Assembly: GCA_050250815.1 (NCBI GenBank)
Contig: JBFWNY010000005.1
Span: forward strand, 1 to 64,000
DNA length: 64,000 nt
DNA from: JAEUMD01 sp050250815
GTDB taxonomy: Bacteria; Pseudomonadota; Alphaproteobacteria; Rhizobiales; Hyphomicrobiaceae
Direction: 5' to 3'
The notes beneath the pieces were generated by a model. That model did not search any database. It saw nothing but the letters and a program-made list of their open reading frames with translations, and had not been told where the DNA came from. Made by a program: the position numbers and the translations under genes. The first letter of the stretch is position 1, and each line of letters begins with the position of its first letter. Below are positions 53,870-62,715 of the stretch, in pieces.

Positions 53870-55711
53870 TTACGCAGCCGCTTCGCGCCCGAACTGCAGC
53901 TCCGCCAGCCGGCTGTAGAGGCCACCGGCGCGCACGAGCGAAGCGTGCGTGCCCTGTTCGACGATCCGGCCCTCGTCCATGACGACGATCCGGTCCGCCT
54001 TCTGCACGGTAGCGAGGCGATGGGCGATCACGAGTGTCGTCCGCCCCTGCATGACGCGCTCAAGTGCCCGCTGAACGAGCACTTCGTTCTCCGCGTCGAG
54101 CGCGCTCGTTGCCTCGTCGAGCAGCAGGATCGGCGCATCCTTGAGCAGGGCCCGAGCGATGGCGATGCGCTGCCGCTGACCGCCCGACAGCGACACGCCG
54201 CGTTCACCCAGCCGCGTGTCGTAGCCTTGAGGAAGGGCACGGATGAAGTCGTCCGCCTGTGCCGCCTTGGCCGCCAACTCGATATCGACGCGGCTTGCGG
54301 CATCGGCGCCATAGGCGATGTTGGCGGCAACCGTGTCGGCGAACAACGCGACGTCCTGCGGGACGAGCGCCAGACGGCCGCGCAGCTCATCGAGGTCCAC
54401 CGAACGGATATCGATCCCGTCCACACGCACGACGCCCGAAGAAGGATCGAAGAAGCGGAACAGCAATCCCAGCAGCGTGCTCTTGCCCGCACCCGATGGA
54501 CCGACCAGCGCCACCGTCTCTCCTGGAGCGACGCGCAGTGCCAGATCTGCGACCGCAGGTACATCACGGCCCGGGTAGGTCAGGGTTACGCCGTCAAAGG
54601 CAACCTCGCCGCGCGGCGGCGTCGGCAACGGCACGGGATTGGCCGGCGAGCTTATCTCGGGTGTCTCCGCGAGCAGTTCATTCAGGCGCTCGGCCGCACC
54701 GGCCGCCTGGCTCATCTCGCCCCAGACCTCGGACAGCTCGGCCATTGCTCCGGCGGCGAACAGCGCATAGAGCACGAACTGTCCGAGACGGCCGCCCGAC
54801 ATCTCGCCGCCGATCACCGATGAGGCGCCGAACCAGAGGACGCCCGTCACACTGGCGACCACGAGAAAGATGGCGAGGGCTGTCAGGCCTGCACGCGCTT
54901 TCAGCCGGCGCCGCGCACTCTCGAACGCCTCCTCCACAGCTCCCGAGAAGCGCAGCGAGACCGCGCGCTCGTACGTGAACGCCTGCATCGTGCGCACCGC
55001 AACGAGATTTTCCGCCGCGTAGGCAGAGGCGCTCGCAAGCGTATCCTGCGCCTGACGTGACAGTCGCCGCACCACCCGCCCATACGCCACCAGCGGCAGC
55101 ACGATGAGCGGGATGGCGACAAGCACCATCGTCGACAACGACGGGCTGGTCACGAACATCATGATCAGCGCGCCAATGAGCATGATCGCGTTGCGCAAAG
55201 CCTGCGACAGCGCGGTTCCCGCCGCCGCCTTGATCTGGGTGGTATCGGCCGTGAGGCGGCTCATCACTTCGCCAGAATGCGTGCGCTCGAAGAATGTCGG
55301 ACCCAGCCGCGTCAGGTGGGTGAAGACATCGGACCTGAGGTCTGCGACCACGCGTTCGCCCAGCCAGTTCACGAAGTAGAAGCGCGAGGCGCTCGCCACT
55401 GCCAGAACCGCACCGATGGCGATCAGCATGCCGAAGTATTGGTTGATCAGCGCGGAGTCGGAGCCGGCGAACCCGTGATCGATCATGCGCCGGACCGCCA
55501 TGGGGACTACCAGCATCGCGGCGGCCGATACGACGAGCGCCAGCAGCGCGGCAGCCACCATCGGCTTGTGCTTCATGAGATAGGGCTTCAGCGCCATCAG
55601 CGGCCGTATTGAAACCCGGCGCCGGCCCGCGGTGCCCGTATCGCCCTCACCGGCCGCGCCTTTAGGTTGGCTCCCGGTCCGCGTTGCTCTGTCTTCGTGC
55701 TTGGCTTTCAA
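53870..55711 (-). CDS. ABC exporter half-transporter, MsbA/LmrA-like
   Basis: The 613-residue fusion has an N-terminal six-segment membrane domain (about residues 45-330) and a C-terminal ATPase domain (about 365-600). The ATPase domain has Walker A GPSGAGKST, signature LSGGQRQR, Walker B ILLLDEATSALD and the H-loop IAHRLATV. It should homodimerise and export a lipid, drug or peptide; the substrate is unknown. The start is uncertain. TTG 55711 has AGGACAGG nearby and keeps a 38-residue charged leader, whereas ATG 55597 starts just before the first membrane segment. It is divergent from rpmE. Confidence 0.9.
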   Translation of the reverse strand: MKAKHEDRATRTGSQPKGAAGEGDTGTAGRRRVSIRPLMALKPYLMKHKPMVAAALLALVVSAAAMLVVPMAVRRMIDHGFAGSDSALINQYFGMLIAIGAVLAVASASRFYFVNWLGERVVADLRSDVFTHLTRLGPTFFERTHSGEVMSRLTADTTQIKAAAGTALSQALRNAIMLIGALIMMFVTSPSLSTMVLVAIPLIVLPLVAYGRVVRRLSRQAQDTLASASAYAAENLVAVRTMQAFTYERAVSLRFSGAVEEAFESARRRLKARAGLTALAIFLVVASVTGVLWFGASSVIGGEMSGGRLGQFVLYALFAAGAMAELSEVWGEMSQAAGAAERLNELLAETPEISSPANPVPLPTPPRGEVAFDGVTLTYPGRDVPAVADLALRVAPGETVALVGPSGAGKSTLLGLLFRFFDPSSGVVRVDGIDIRSVDLDELRGRLALVPQDVALFADTVAANIAYGADAASRVDIELAAKAAQADDFIRALPQGYDTRLGERGVSLSGGQRQRIAIARALLKDAPILLLDEATSALDAENEVLVQRALERVMQGRTTLVIAHRLATVQKADRIVVMDEGRIVEQGTHASLVRAGGLYSRLAELQFGREAAA

Positions 55712-55990
55712 CGTCCTGTCCTGCAATGAAGGCGTCCCCACCGGCAAGCGGCGGGTCGTTCCGGGCGGGTTCGGGCCGCAACATGCCCGAGGGACCAACA
55801 GCCCTCAAGGATTTCTGCGGTCTGCGGCCTTCGGCTCACGCCGCCGCGCCTGTTGCAAAGGGCGCACGGCGCGCGCTTGTCAAGCCCCACCAACTCGACT
55901 ATAGAGGCGCCTTTCCTGGACAACCGCCCCCTGGCCGCGCCGACGCGCCTGCGCCGGAGGGTGCTTCACAGCTTCGCCGGAGGCCCCGCC

Positions 55991-56215
55991 ATGAAGAAGG
56001 ACCCCGAGGTCCACCCGGACTATCATCAGATCAAGGTCGTCATGACGGACGGCAGCGAGTTCGTTACATACTCGACGTACGGCAAGGAGGGCGACACGCT
56101 CACCCTCGACATCGACCCTTCCTCGCACCCGGCCTGGACCGGTGGCGACGCCAAGCTCATGGACCGCGGCGGCCGCGTGTCGCGCTTCAAGAAGAAGTTC
56201 GAAGGCCTGTTCTGA
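55991..56215 (+). CDS. rpmE: 50S ribosomal protein L31 (zinc-free form)
   Basis: The 74-residue protein is ribosomal protein L31 (MKKDPEVHPDYHQIKVVMTDG; GGRVSRFKKKFEGLF). The CxxC cysteines that bind zinc in E. coli RpmE are absent, so this is the C-minus form common in alphaproteobacteria. ATG 55991 has a GGAGG ribosome binding site. A strong terminator follows 35 bases after the stop. Confidence 0.96.
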   Translation: MKKDPEVHPDYHQIKVVMTDGSEFVTYSTYGKEGDTLTLDIDPSSHPAWTGGDAKLMDRGGRVSRFKKKFEGLF

Positions 56216-56250
56216 ACCCGCAGCCGAGCGGCACAGGTTTCCAAAATGCG

Positions 56251-56278
56251 AAGGCCCGGCAGAGATGCCGGGCCTTTT
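56251..56278 (+). terminator. Rho-independent terminator after rpmE
   Basis: AAGGCCCGGC (56251-56260) pairs perfectly with GCCGGGCCTT (56267-56276) around AGAGAT, with the T-run TTTT overlapping the stem end. It lies between the convergent rpmE and rcdA genes and may serve both. Confidence 0.8.
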
Positions 56279-56320
56279 CGCTGATACAGGCCTACGATCG
56301 GATCGAAGCCAACGGGGCGT

Positions 56321-56872
56321 TCAGACCGCCTTGCCGCCGAAGGCCATCGCCAGACGGCTCATCTGCTCGCCAACGGGATTTGCCGCGGTTGCCGGCTGTG
56401 GCGGAGCAACGGCATCGGAGAACATCGATCTGTCGAGCTGACTGATGCGATCGTGCAGCTTGAAGCTTGCAACGATAAGCTCACGCAGCCCTTCGGGCAG
56501 ATCGCCAAACCCCTTGATGTGGGACGGCCGGCCGAGGCTTTGCAGCTTGAGCCGCTGACGCTTGCGGCGGCCTTCCTCCGCTGTGATCTCGCCCTCCTTG
56601 AGAGCGCGTCGGATCAGCAGCCAGGAGGCGAGATCAAGCAGGCGCGTTGTCAGGCGCATGCTTTCGGTAGCGTAGAGAACGCTGGCAGGCGGCTTCAAGA
56701 GCTTGGCGTCGGCGCGGCCCTTGCCGTCGAGATAGGCTGCGGTCTGCTCGACCAGCGCCATGCCTTCCTTGAAGACGCGGTCGAACTGCTCGGACGCCTG
56801 AAACCGGTCGCCGAACGACACCGTCACATCGGCGTTCGCCCGACCCTCGATGACGCGAAACTCTTTGCTCAT
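56321..56872 (-). CDS. rcdA: RcdA-like protein (DUF1465)
   Basis: The 183-residue protein belongs to DUF1465, the family of RcdA (regulator of CtrA degradation). It is an all-helical protein; in Caulobacter it acts as an adaptor at the ClpXP protease with CpdR and PopA. Seen here are SFGDRFQASEQFDRVFKEGMALVEQTAAYLDG-type helices (about residues 20-55) and the basic segment EEGRRKRQRLKLQSLGRP. ATG 56872 is preferred over a GTG 15 bases upstream. The disordered C-terminus (Ala/Pro-rich) is also seen in RcdA. Role in this organism is inferred from family. Confidence 0.85.
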   Translation of the reverse strand: MSKEFRVIEGRANADVTVSFGDRFQASEQFDRVFKEGMALVEQTAAYLDGKGRADAKLLKPPASVLYATESMRLTTRLLDLASWLLIRRALKEGEITAEEGRRKRQRLKLQSLGRPSHIKGFGDLPEGLRELIVASFKLHDRISQLDRSMFSDAVAPPQPATAANPVGEQMSRLAMAFGGKAV

Positions 56873-57002
56873 GTTACGCTGTGACACACGCTTGAACCCG
56901 ACACTAACCGTCTATATCGCAAAACACTGCCACACCATAGTTAACAACACGGTCGAAACGAGGCAGCGGCGGCCCGCGACGGCACGCACCTGTGGACAGT
57001 GC

Positions 57003-57032
57003 AAAAAAAGAGCCGCTCGGGGAGAGCGGCTC
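57003..57032 (-). terminator. Rho-independent terminator of the DUF1192 gene
   Basis: On the minus strand GAGCCGCTC and GAGCGGCTC (arms at 57024-57032 and 57010-57018) form a perfect nine-pair stem with a five-base loop, followed by seven T (57009-57003). It lies about 140 bases after the DUF1192 stop, so that transcript ends before rcdA, which must have its own promoter between about 56873 and 57002. Confidence 0.88.
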
Positions 57033-57170
57033 GAAAGTCGACAGGGAGGCGTCAAACGGAGTGGACGTACCACTCGCAATCCAGAGGACTGGATAAGTTG
57101 AGCCTAGCCCCGTTTGGTTAGCGCGCAGTTAAGGCCCGCCCCGAAATGTGCACTCCGCGAACGGTGCGCC

Positions 57171-57359
57171 TCAAGACTTGAACAGCGCACTCGCGGCGGC
57201 CGAATGAGCCCGCTTGGCGTTGAGCTGCTGCTCGATGCGCGCGATCTCGCCCTTGAGCGTCACAATCCGCGCTTCCAGCTCGGCAAGCGACAGCGCCGAC
57301 AGGTCGGCCCCGATCTCGATCTCTGCCTTGGGCTTCGCACGCGCCTCGTCCCAGTCCAT
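57171..57359 (-). CDS. DUF1192 small protein
   Basis: The 62-residue cytoplasmic protein belongs to DUF1192. It has an acidic N-terminus (MDWDEARAKPKAEIEIGADL) and a helix SLAELEARIVTLKGEIARIEQ that looks like a coiled coil for dimerisation. Function is unknown. It is divergent from the quinone oxidoreductase gene, a pairing I recall as common in Hyphomicrobiales, and is followed by a strong terminator. Confidence 0.88.
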   Translation of the reverse strand: MDWDEARAKPKAEIEIGADLSALSLAELEARIVTLKGEIARIEQQLNAKRAHSAAASALFKS

Positions 57360-57546
57360 GCCTCAGTGCCTCCGCTGCCGGCGCCGCCATCCTCCAGACG
57401 ACGCTCCGGCCATCGTCGAACTTGCATACCAACGAGCATCCCCTGCCCGGAGCATCTTGTCACGCGCGACATCCAAGGGCATCACAGCGCTGCTGCCGGC
57501 GGCGAACCGCATACCCGCCAGCGTGACACGAGAAGGACCGCCCCCG

Positions 57547-58545
57547 ATGAGCCTGCCCACCACCATGACCGCCATAGCCATCGATGGAAAGGGCGGGCCC
57601 GCCGTGCTGAAGCCCGTTACGTTGCCGGTCCCGCAGCCGGGTCCGGGACAGGTTCTCATCCGTGTCATGGCGGCGGGCGTCAATCGCCCGGACGTGCTGC
57701 AACGCGAGGGGCTCTACCCGGCGCCGAAAGGCCATTCGGAGATCCCAGGCCTCGAGGTCGCCGGCCGGATCGCCACTCTCGGTGAGAACTGCAAGCGGTT
57801 CAAGCCGGGCGATCGCGTCATGGCGCTCGTCAACGGAGGAGGCTACGCCGAGTACTGCATCGCCGAGGAGCCAGCGACGCTGCCCGTCCCAACCGGCTTT
57901 GGCGATATCGCTGCCGCCGCCGTGCCAGAGACGTTCTTCACCGTATGGCACAACGTCTTCGAGCGCGCCGGCCTCAAGCCGGGCGAGTGGTTCATGGTGC
58001 ACGGGGGCACATCTGGCATCGGCGTCACAGCGATCCAGCTCGCCAAGGCCTTCGGCGCCCGCGTCATCGCCACGGCAGGTTCCGCCGACAAGTGCGCCGC
58101 CTGCACGCGCCTTGGCGCCGACCGTGCCGTCGACTACCGCAGCGAGGATTTCGCCGAGGTCGTAAAGGACGTGACGGGCAAGCGCGGCGTGGACGTGATC
58201 CTCGACATGGTCGGCGGGGACTATGTGGACCGTAATATCCGTTCGCTGGCCGACGATGGGCGCCTCGTGAACATCGCCTACCTCAAGGGCTCCAAGGTCT
58301 CCGTCGACATGATGCGGGTCATGCTGAAGCGCCTCACACTCACGGGCTCGACCCTGCGCATCCGACCCACCGAGGTCAAAGGCCGCATCGCTTCAGCGAT
58401 CGCCCAGAACGTATCGCCGCGTCTCGCTGACGGCTCAATCAAGGTCGTCATCGACAGCTCGTTCCCGCTGCGTGACGCCGCCCGTGCGCACGAGCGCATC
58501 GATGCAGGGGACCATATCGGCAAGATCGTACTCACGGCGGGATAG
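57547..58545 (+). CDS. Zinc-free NAD(P)H-quinone oxidoreductase (PIG3-like MDR)
   Basis: The 332-residue protein is a medium-chain dehydrogenase of the quinone oxidoreductase/PIG3 group. It has an N-terminal GroES-like domain (AAGVNRPDVLQREGLYPAP), then a Rossmann domain with HGGTSGIGVTAIQLAKAFG. The cysteine and histidine zinc ligands of alcohol dehydrogenases are absent, as expected. It reduces quinones or related carbonyls with NADPH. ATG 57547 has a GAAGGA ribosome binding site; the long open frame upstream is antisense to the DUF1192 gene. Confidence 0.92.
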   Translation: MSLPTTMTAIAIDGKGGPAVLKPVTLPVPQPGPGQVLIRVMAAGVNRPDVLQREGLYPAPKGHSEIPGLEVAGRIATLGENCKRFKPGDRVMALVNGGGYAEYCIAEEPATLPVPTGFGDIAAAAVPETFFTVWHNVFERAGLKPGEWFMVHGGTSGIGVTAIQLAKAFGARVIATAGSADKCAACTRLGADRAVDYRSEDFAEVVKDVTGKRGVDVILDMVGGDYVDRNIRSLADDGRLVNIAYLKGSKVSVDMMRVMLKRLTLTGSTLRIRPTEVKGRIASAIAQNVSPRLADGSIKVVIDSSFPLRDAARAHERIDAGDHIGKIVLTAG

Positions 58546-58712
58546 GCCAATCCGGCAATACGGGTAATCTTCGCTCAGCGAATTAATCATTCCGCGACGG
58601 CAGGTACGATCGGCCACGCCCAGCGCTATCAACGGCCACAATCGAAAGATATTCTCATCACTAACTGCGGCTCACGCGGCTTTTGTGCCGCTAACATTTC
58701 CGAAGGACGCCC

Positions 58713-59381
58713 ATGAGCAACGCGACCTCAGGCCTGATGGTGGTGGGCAAGGAGACGACAGTCGTCGCCCAGATCCGCAATTGCGCGAGGCTCGAGGTGT
58801 TCGGCTACGTTGAGGGCGAGGTGACGGCGGATCAGGTCATCGTCCACGATGGAGGGCAGGTCTACGGCACCGTCCGCGCCGGAGAGGCCGATATCGCCGG
58901 CACGCTGCAAGGCAAGCTCGCGGTCCGCAACCGCGTTCGTATCCGCTCTACGGCGGACGTCAGCGGCGACGTGCAGTACGGCAGCCTCGCCCTGGAGGCC
59001 GGGGGCACGCTCACCGCCGAACTCAAGAATGTGCCGCCACAGCTCGTCGGCGATTTTTCCGTCACTGTCGCGCGCGGAAAGGCGGTGCGGCTTACGACGC
59101 TCGATATTGCCGCCGTCGATCCCGATGACGCTCCCGAGAACCTCATCTATCGCGTGAGTGGCGAGGTGGGCGGCCACGTCGCTCTGGCGGCAAACCCCAC
59201 CGCCGCCGTCGCAACGTTCAGCCAGACCGACATCGAACGCGGTCAGGTGCTGTTCGTGCACGCCGGATCGCCCGAGCAGAATGCACGCTTCGAGGTTGTC
59301 GTGAGCGATGCCAGCGGCGCCACATCCGGAGCACCGCGGGCTGTCGACGTGATCGTACGCGAAGCGGGCGCCGCGGCCTGA
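58713..59381 (+). CDS. Bactofilin with C-terminal cadherin/CSPG-like domain
   Basis: Residues about 5-108 are a bactofilin domain: repeated short beta strands with glycine turns (EVFGYVEGEVTADQVIV, GQVYGTVRAGEADIAGTL), forming a right-handed beta helix that polymerises without nucleotide. Residues about 114-218 match the pattern of a cadherin-like/CSPG repeat (VARGKAVRLTTLDIAAVDPD, LIYRVSG, then FSQTDIERGQVLFVHAG and VVVSDASG). No signal peptide or membrane segment is visible, so the protein should be cytoplasmic, which is odd for a domain normally found outside cells. ATG 58713. It stands alone between the oxidoreductase and HAD genes. Confidence 0.85.
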   Translation: MSNATSGLMVVGKETTVVAQIRNCARLEVFGYVEGEVTADQVIVHDGGQVYGTVRAGEADIAGTLQGKLAVRNRVRIRSTADVSGDVQYGSLALEAGGTLTAELKNVPPQLVGDFSVTVARGKAVRLTTLDIAAVDPDDAPENLIYRVSGEVGGHVALAANPTAAVATFSQTDIERGQVLFVHAGSPEQNARFEVVVSDASGATSGAPRAVDVIVREAGAAA

Positions 59382-59407
59382 GCCGCTGCCTTGCCGCTAT
59401 CGCCGTC

Positions 59408-60280
59408 TCACCAGGATAGACGCGCCATTGCTGCGACCGGCGCGCCCGGCAGACTTGCAAAGAGGGCCGCGACGGCCTCGCCAGTCAGTGCGGCTCCGGC
59501 ATCCATGTGCACGGGACTGGCGATGTAGAGAGACCGCAATCCCGCCGCGATGGCGCCCGCGATGTCCGTGTTGACGCCATCGCCGATCGCCAGCACCCGC
59601 CTCATGTCGACCGCGCCGCCCCTGAATTCGGCAACACGGTCCATCGCCATGTCGTAGATCGGCAGATACGGCTTGCCGGCATAGACCACTCGCCCGCCCA
59701 GCGCCGCATAGGCCGCGGCGACGCCCCCGGCGCACCACACGATCTTGCCCGCCCGTTCCACCTTGAGGTCGGGATTGGCGCAGATCATCTCGAGCTCGTT
59801 GCGGCTGGCCAGGCCGAGCACATCGGCATAGTCGTCCGGCGTCTCCGTCTCGTCGTCACGGAGGCCGGTGCAGACAAGGACCTCGGCATCTTCGGCTCGA
59901 CAGAGCCGCACGCCGGTCCCGTCGAACAGCGGCAGATCCCGCTCCGGGCCGATGTGATAGACATTCTGTCCGGACCACGAGCGTATCAACTCACGCGATA
60001 CGTCTCCCGACGTGACGATGCCGTCATAGGCGCCGCGATCAACGCCAATTCTGTCGAGTTGCGTGGCCACGCTGGCGGCAGGACGCGGTGCGTTCGACAG
60101 CAGAAGCACTCTGCCTCCGCCGTCCTTGAACCTTCGGCAGGCGGCGACGGCGTCGGCGAACGGCGTCACGCCGTTGTGCATCACGCCCCAGATGTCGACG
60201 AGCCAGGCGTCCGTCTCTTCGGCCAGCGGCGCGATGGAAGGGATCACGGGCACGCACGCGGATGTCTTCAAGTGCTCCAT
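59408..60280 (-). CDS. HAD-superfamily class IIA phosphatase (TIGR01459 type)
   Basis: The 290-residue protein is a HAD subclass IIA hydrolase related to NagD and pyridoxal/4-nitrophenyl phosphatases. Motif I is VDIWGVMHNG (first Asp as nucleophile), motif II is LLLSNAPR, the capped middle domain follows, and the C-terminal motif is LAIGDGVNTDIAGA. The TIGR01459 group is typical of alphaproteobacteria and its substrate is unknown. ATG 60280 is chosen; a GTG at 60298 would add six residues. It is divergent from the PPK2 gene over about 260 bases. Confidence 0.88.
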   Translation of the reverse strand: MEHLKTSACVPVIPSIAPLAEETDAWLVDIWGVMHNGVTPFADAVAACRRFKDGGGRVLLLSNAPRPAASVATQLDRIGVDRGAYDGIVTSGDVSRELIRSWSGQNVYHIGPERDLPLFDGTGVRLCRAEDAEVLVCTGLRDDETETPDDYADVLGLASRNELEMICANPDLKVERAGKIVWCAGGVAAAYAALGGRVVYAGKPYLPIYDMAMDRVAEFRGGAVDMRRVLAIGDGVNTDIAGAIAAGLRSLYIASPVHMDAGAALTGEAVAALFASLPGAPVAAMARLSW

Positions 60281-60541
60281 CCCGCCCACTTGCGTCACTG
60301 GCCCGTGGAAATCAAGCGCTGTGCGAGCGCATCGCCCGTCGCAGGGCCGTGGCTATGCTTATGCTGCGCTGAGCCGGCCGGCGGCCGGAAAGTTGTCACG
60401 CCGTCAACCCAACATTGACTCAGGTCAACCGTTTGCGGAAATCCTCTGTCAAAGTCGCGTGATGCCCGGCGCCTGGCCCCCGCGAGGCTGCCGCTGGCGG
60501 ACAACAACAAGAACATCGCACCGGGAAGGGAGCCAACGGCC

Positions 60542-61579
60542 ATGCCGAACAACCCGCGCACCGCCAAATCCGAGGCCGCGGCTTCGACGGTAAAAGCGGT
60601 CGCCAAGGAGCCGGAGGCGACGAAGGAGGCCGTCGCGAAACCCGCGCAGGAACCTGCAGGCGGTGAGAGCGCCGCCCGCATCAGCGCGGCGCACCGGATC
60701 GCGGAAATGCGCCACAACCCGGAGGCCATACGCCACGCCTTCGAGAGCGGCGAGTACCCCTATGCCACAAAGATGCGCACCAAGGAGTATGAGGAGCATC
60801 TCACGGATCTGCAGACCGAGCTGCTGAAGATCCAGGCCTGGGTCAAGGAAACGGGCGAGAAATTCGTCATGATCTTCGAGGGGCGTGATGCGGCCGGCAA
60901 GGGCGGCACCATCAAGCGCTTCACCGAGCATCTCAACCCGCGCGGCGCGCGCGTCGTGGCGCTGGAAAAGCCTAACGACCGCGAAAAGACGCAGTGGTAC
61001 TTCCAGCGCTACATCAACCATCTTCCGTCAGGCGGCGAGATCGTGTTCTTCGACCGCTCCTGGTACAACCGCGCCGGCGTCGAGCGCGTGATGAACTTCT
61101 GCACGCCAAACGACTACCTGGAGTTCATGCGCGAATGCCCGGACATCGAGCGCATGCTCGTGCGCTCCGGCATCAGGCTCTACAAGTACTGGTTCTCGGT
61201 AACGCGCGAGGAGCAGGCCCGCCGCTTTGCCGCGCGTGCGCATGATCCGCTGAAGCAGTGGAAGTTGTCGCCGATCGACAAGGCATCGCTCGACAAATGG
61301 GATGCCTATACCGAAGCCAAGGAGGCGATGTTCTTCTACACCGACACCGCGGACGCACCGTGGACGATCGTCAAGTCCGACGACAAGAAGCGCGCCCGCC
61401 TCAACTGCATGCAGCACTTCCTGTCGACGCTCGACTATCCGGGAAAGAACCGCCACGTCGTGCGCGGTCCCGATCCGCTGATCGTCGGCTCGTCGGCACA
61501 CGTCATCGGCCGCGACGAGCACATTCTGGGCAAGACGCTGCCGCCGGAGAAGCGCCGTGGCGGCAATGGCAAGGGGTGA
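60542..61579 (+). CDS. ppk2: Polyphosphate kinase 2
   Basis: The 345-residue protein transfers phosphate between polyphosphate and nucleotides. The Walker A segment GRDAAGKGGT lies near residues 114-123, followed by the Walker B segment FFDRSWYNRAGVERV and the lid arginines around REEQARRFAAR. It has one PPK2 domain (about 75-310), so it is a one-domain enzyme that phosphorylates nucleoside diphosphates or synthesises polyphosphate. The first 50 residues are Ala/Lys-rich and disordered. ATG 60542 has GGGAAGGGAG upstream. Confidence 0.94.
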   Translation: MPNNPRTAKSEAAASTVKAVAKEPEATKEAVAKPAQEPAGGESAARISAAHRIAEMRHNPEAIRHAFESGEYPYATKMRTKEYEEHLTDLQTELLKIQAWVKETGEKFVMIFEGRDAAGKGGTIKRFTEHLNPRGARVVALEKPNDREKTQWYFQRYINHLPSGGEIVFFDRSWYNRAGVERVMNFCTPNDYLEFMRECPDIERMLVRSGIRLYKYWFSVTREEQARRFAARAHDPLKQWKLSPIDKASLDKWDAYTEAKEAMFFYTDTADAPWTIVKSDDKKRARLNCMQHFLSTLDYPGKNRHVVRGPDPLIVGSSAHVIGRDEHILGKTLPPEKRRGGNGKG

Positions 61580-61645
61580 AGAGTGAGCGCCTTCAGCGGG
61601 CGCCCACCACCTTAGGAGGCAGTATTGCCGGGAGCGGCTACGAGC

Positions 61646-62398
61646 TCAGCAACCGCGTGCGGCGATGCCTTCGGCATCAAACACGTGACCGGAGAGCTGG
61701 CGGCCCTTGCGGCTTGCCAGGTAGAGCGCAAGCGCCGCGATATCGGGACCTGACGACAACGTCGCGCCGCACGATCCATCGTCGATGAAGGACCGCGGTC
61801 CGACGGCGTTGATCCGCACGCCCTGGTCGGCCCAGGCCTGCGCCTCGCGCCGCGTCATGGCGGCGAGCGTTGCGCGCAGCACGCCGACGAGCGCCATCTG
61901 CGCCTCGGTAACGACGTTCTCAGTCAGCACGACGTTGAGCAACAGGCCCTCGGTCATCGTTACGCGCATGCGATTGGCGATCACACGCGTCATCAGCGTC
62001 GGCGCCAGCAGGCGGTCAGAAGCCAATTGCTCGACATCCTCGATCGTGGCCAGGCCATCGAGATCGGCGGCCGACACGTGGACAAGGTTGACGGCAACGT
62101 CGAGGCCGCCAAACGTCATCGCGGGGCCCTGCGCAAAACGCACCGCGGCCTCGCCCGAGGAAAGCGGCGTGCGGAACATCTCGATCTCTGCGGCGCTTTC
62201 GGAAAGCAGCGTCGCCAGCGCGTCCATGGCCGGCGTCTCGTCCGTCGATTGCAGCACGAGGCGGCACTTGTGGTCGGCAAACCCGCGGGCAAGGTCGACG
62301 CCGATCGCCGGCGTGAGGCCGCTAACGAGCACGCGTGCCCCGGCCATTTCCGCATACACGGTCCCATCCAAGGACTGTGTCGCAACGCTCATGAACAT
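61646..62398 (-). CDS. Short-chain dehydrogenase-like protein lacking catalytic residues
   Basis: The 250-residue protein has an SDR-type Rossmann layout: the N-terminal VLVSGLTPAIGVDLAR replaces the usual TGxxxGIG, LDVAVNLVHVSA replaces NNAG, and QGVRINAVGPRSF is the typical NAVxPG region. The catalytic Tyr-x3-Lys is missing: the corresponding stretch reads TEAQMALVGVL. The dinucleotide glycine motif is also altered. It is therefore probably a pseudoenzyme or a binding protein. ATG 62398 has GGAGAG upstream. It is convergent with ppk2. Confidence 0.8.
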   Translation of the reverse strand: MFMSVATQSLDGTVYAEMAGARVLVSGLTPAIGVDLARGFADHKCRLVLQSTDETPAMDALATLLSESAAEIEMFRTPLSSGEAAVRFAQGPAMTFGGLDVAVNLVHVSAADLDGLATIEDVEQLASDRLLAPTLMTRVIANRMRVTMTEGLLLNVVLTENVVTEAQMALVGVLRATLAAMTRREAQAWADQGVRINAVGPRSFIDDGSCGATLSSGPDIAALALYLASRKGRQLSGHVFDAEGIAARGC

Positions 62399-62715
62399 TC
62401 GGGCTCTCCGTTGCTTGACGCCAGGACTACTGCAAGGCGGCCCGGCGCGACGATAGCACGCCGATTCGCCTAACGAGAGCTAAACAAGGCCGTGTTCTCG
62501 GTCTGACGACGGCAGTGTTGCGGCCAAACCGCGGCTCGGGGAGAAAATCGACATCCATCCACTGGAATGTGAGCTTATCCACCGCGCGTCGCGATCCGGG
62601 CGGCCGTTGCCGGGCGCCCTCCGAGGGCGCACTATCGCGATCAGATGGCTCGCATCGATCGCGGTATTCGCAGCGAACCGAATTGGGCACGGCCAAGCTG
62701 CGAGGACAGGTTCCC
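62399..62715. other. Intergenic region without a gene
   Basis: This 317-base divergent region lies between the SDR-like gene (leftward) and the aminotransferase gene (rightward). I see no tRNA, terminator or convincing small gene in it. Short open frames across it run into the aminotransferase gene in other frames. It must contain the promoters of both flanking genes, but no clear motif stands out. Confidence 0.5.

Noticed and set aside
53870..55798. Start of the ABC exporter at 55798
   Set aside because: It is a TTG without ribosome binding site, and the added residues are Pro/Cys/Arg-rich noise.
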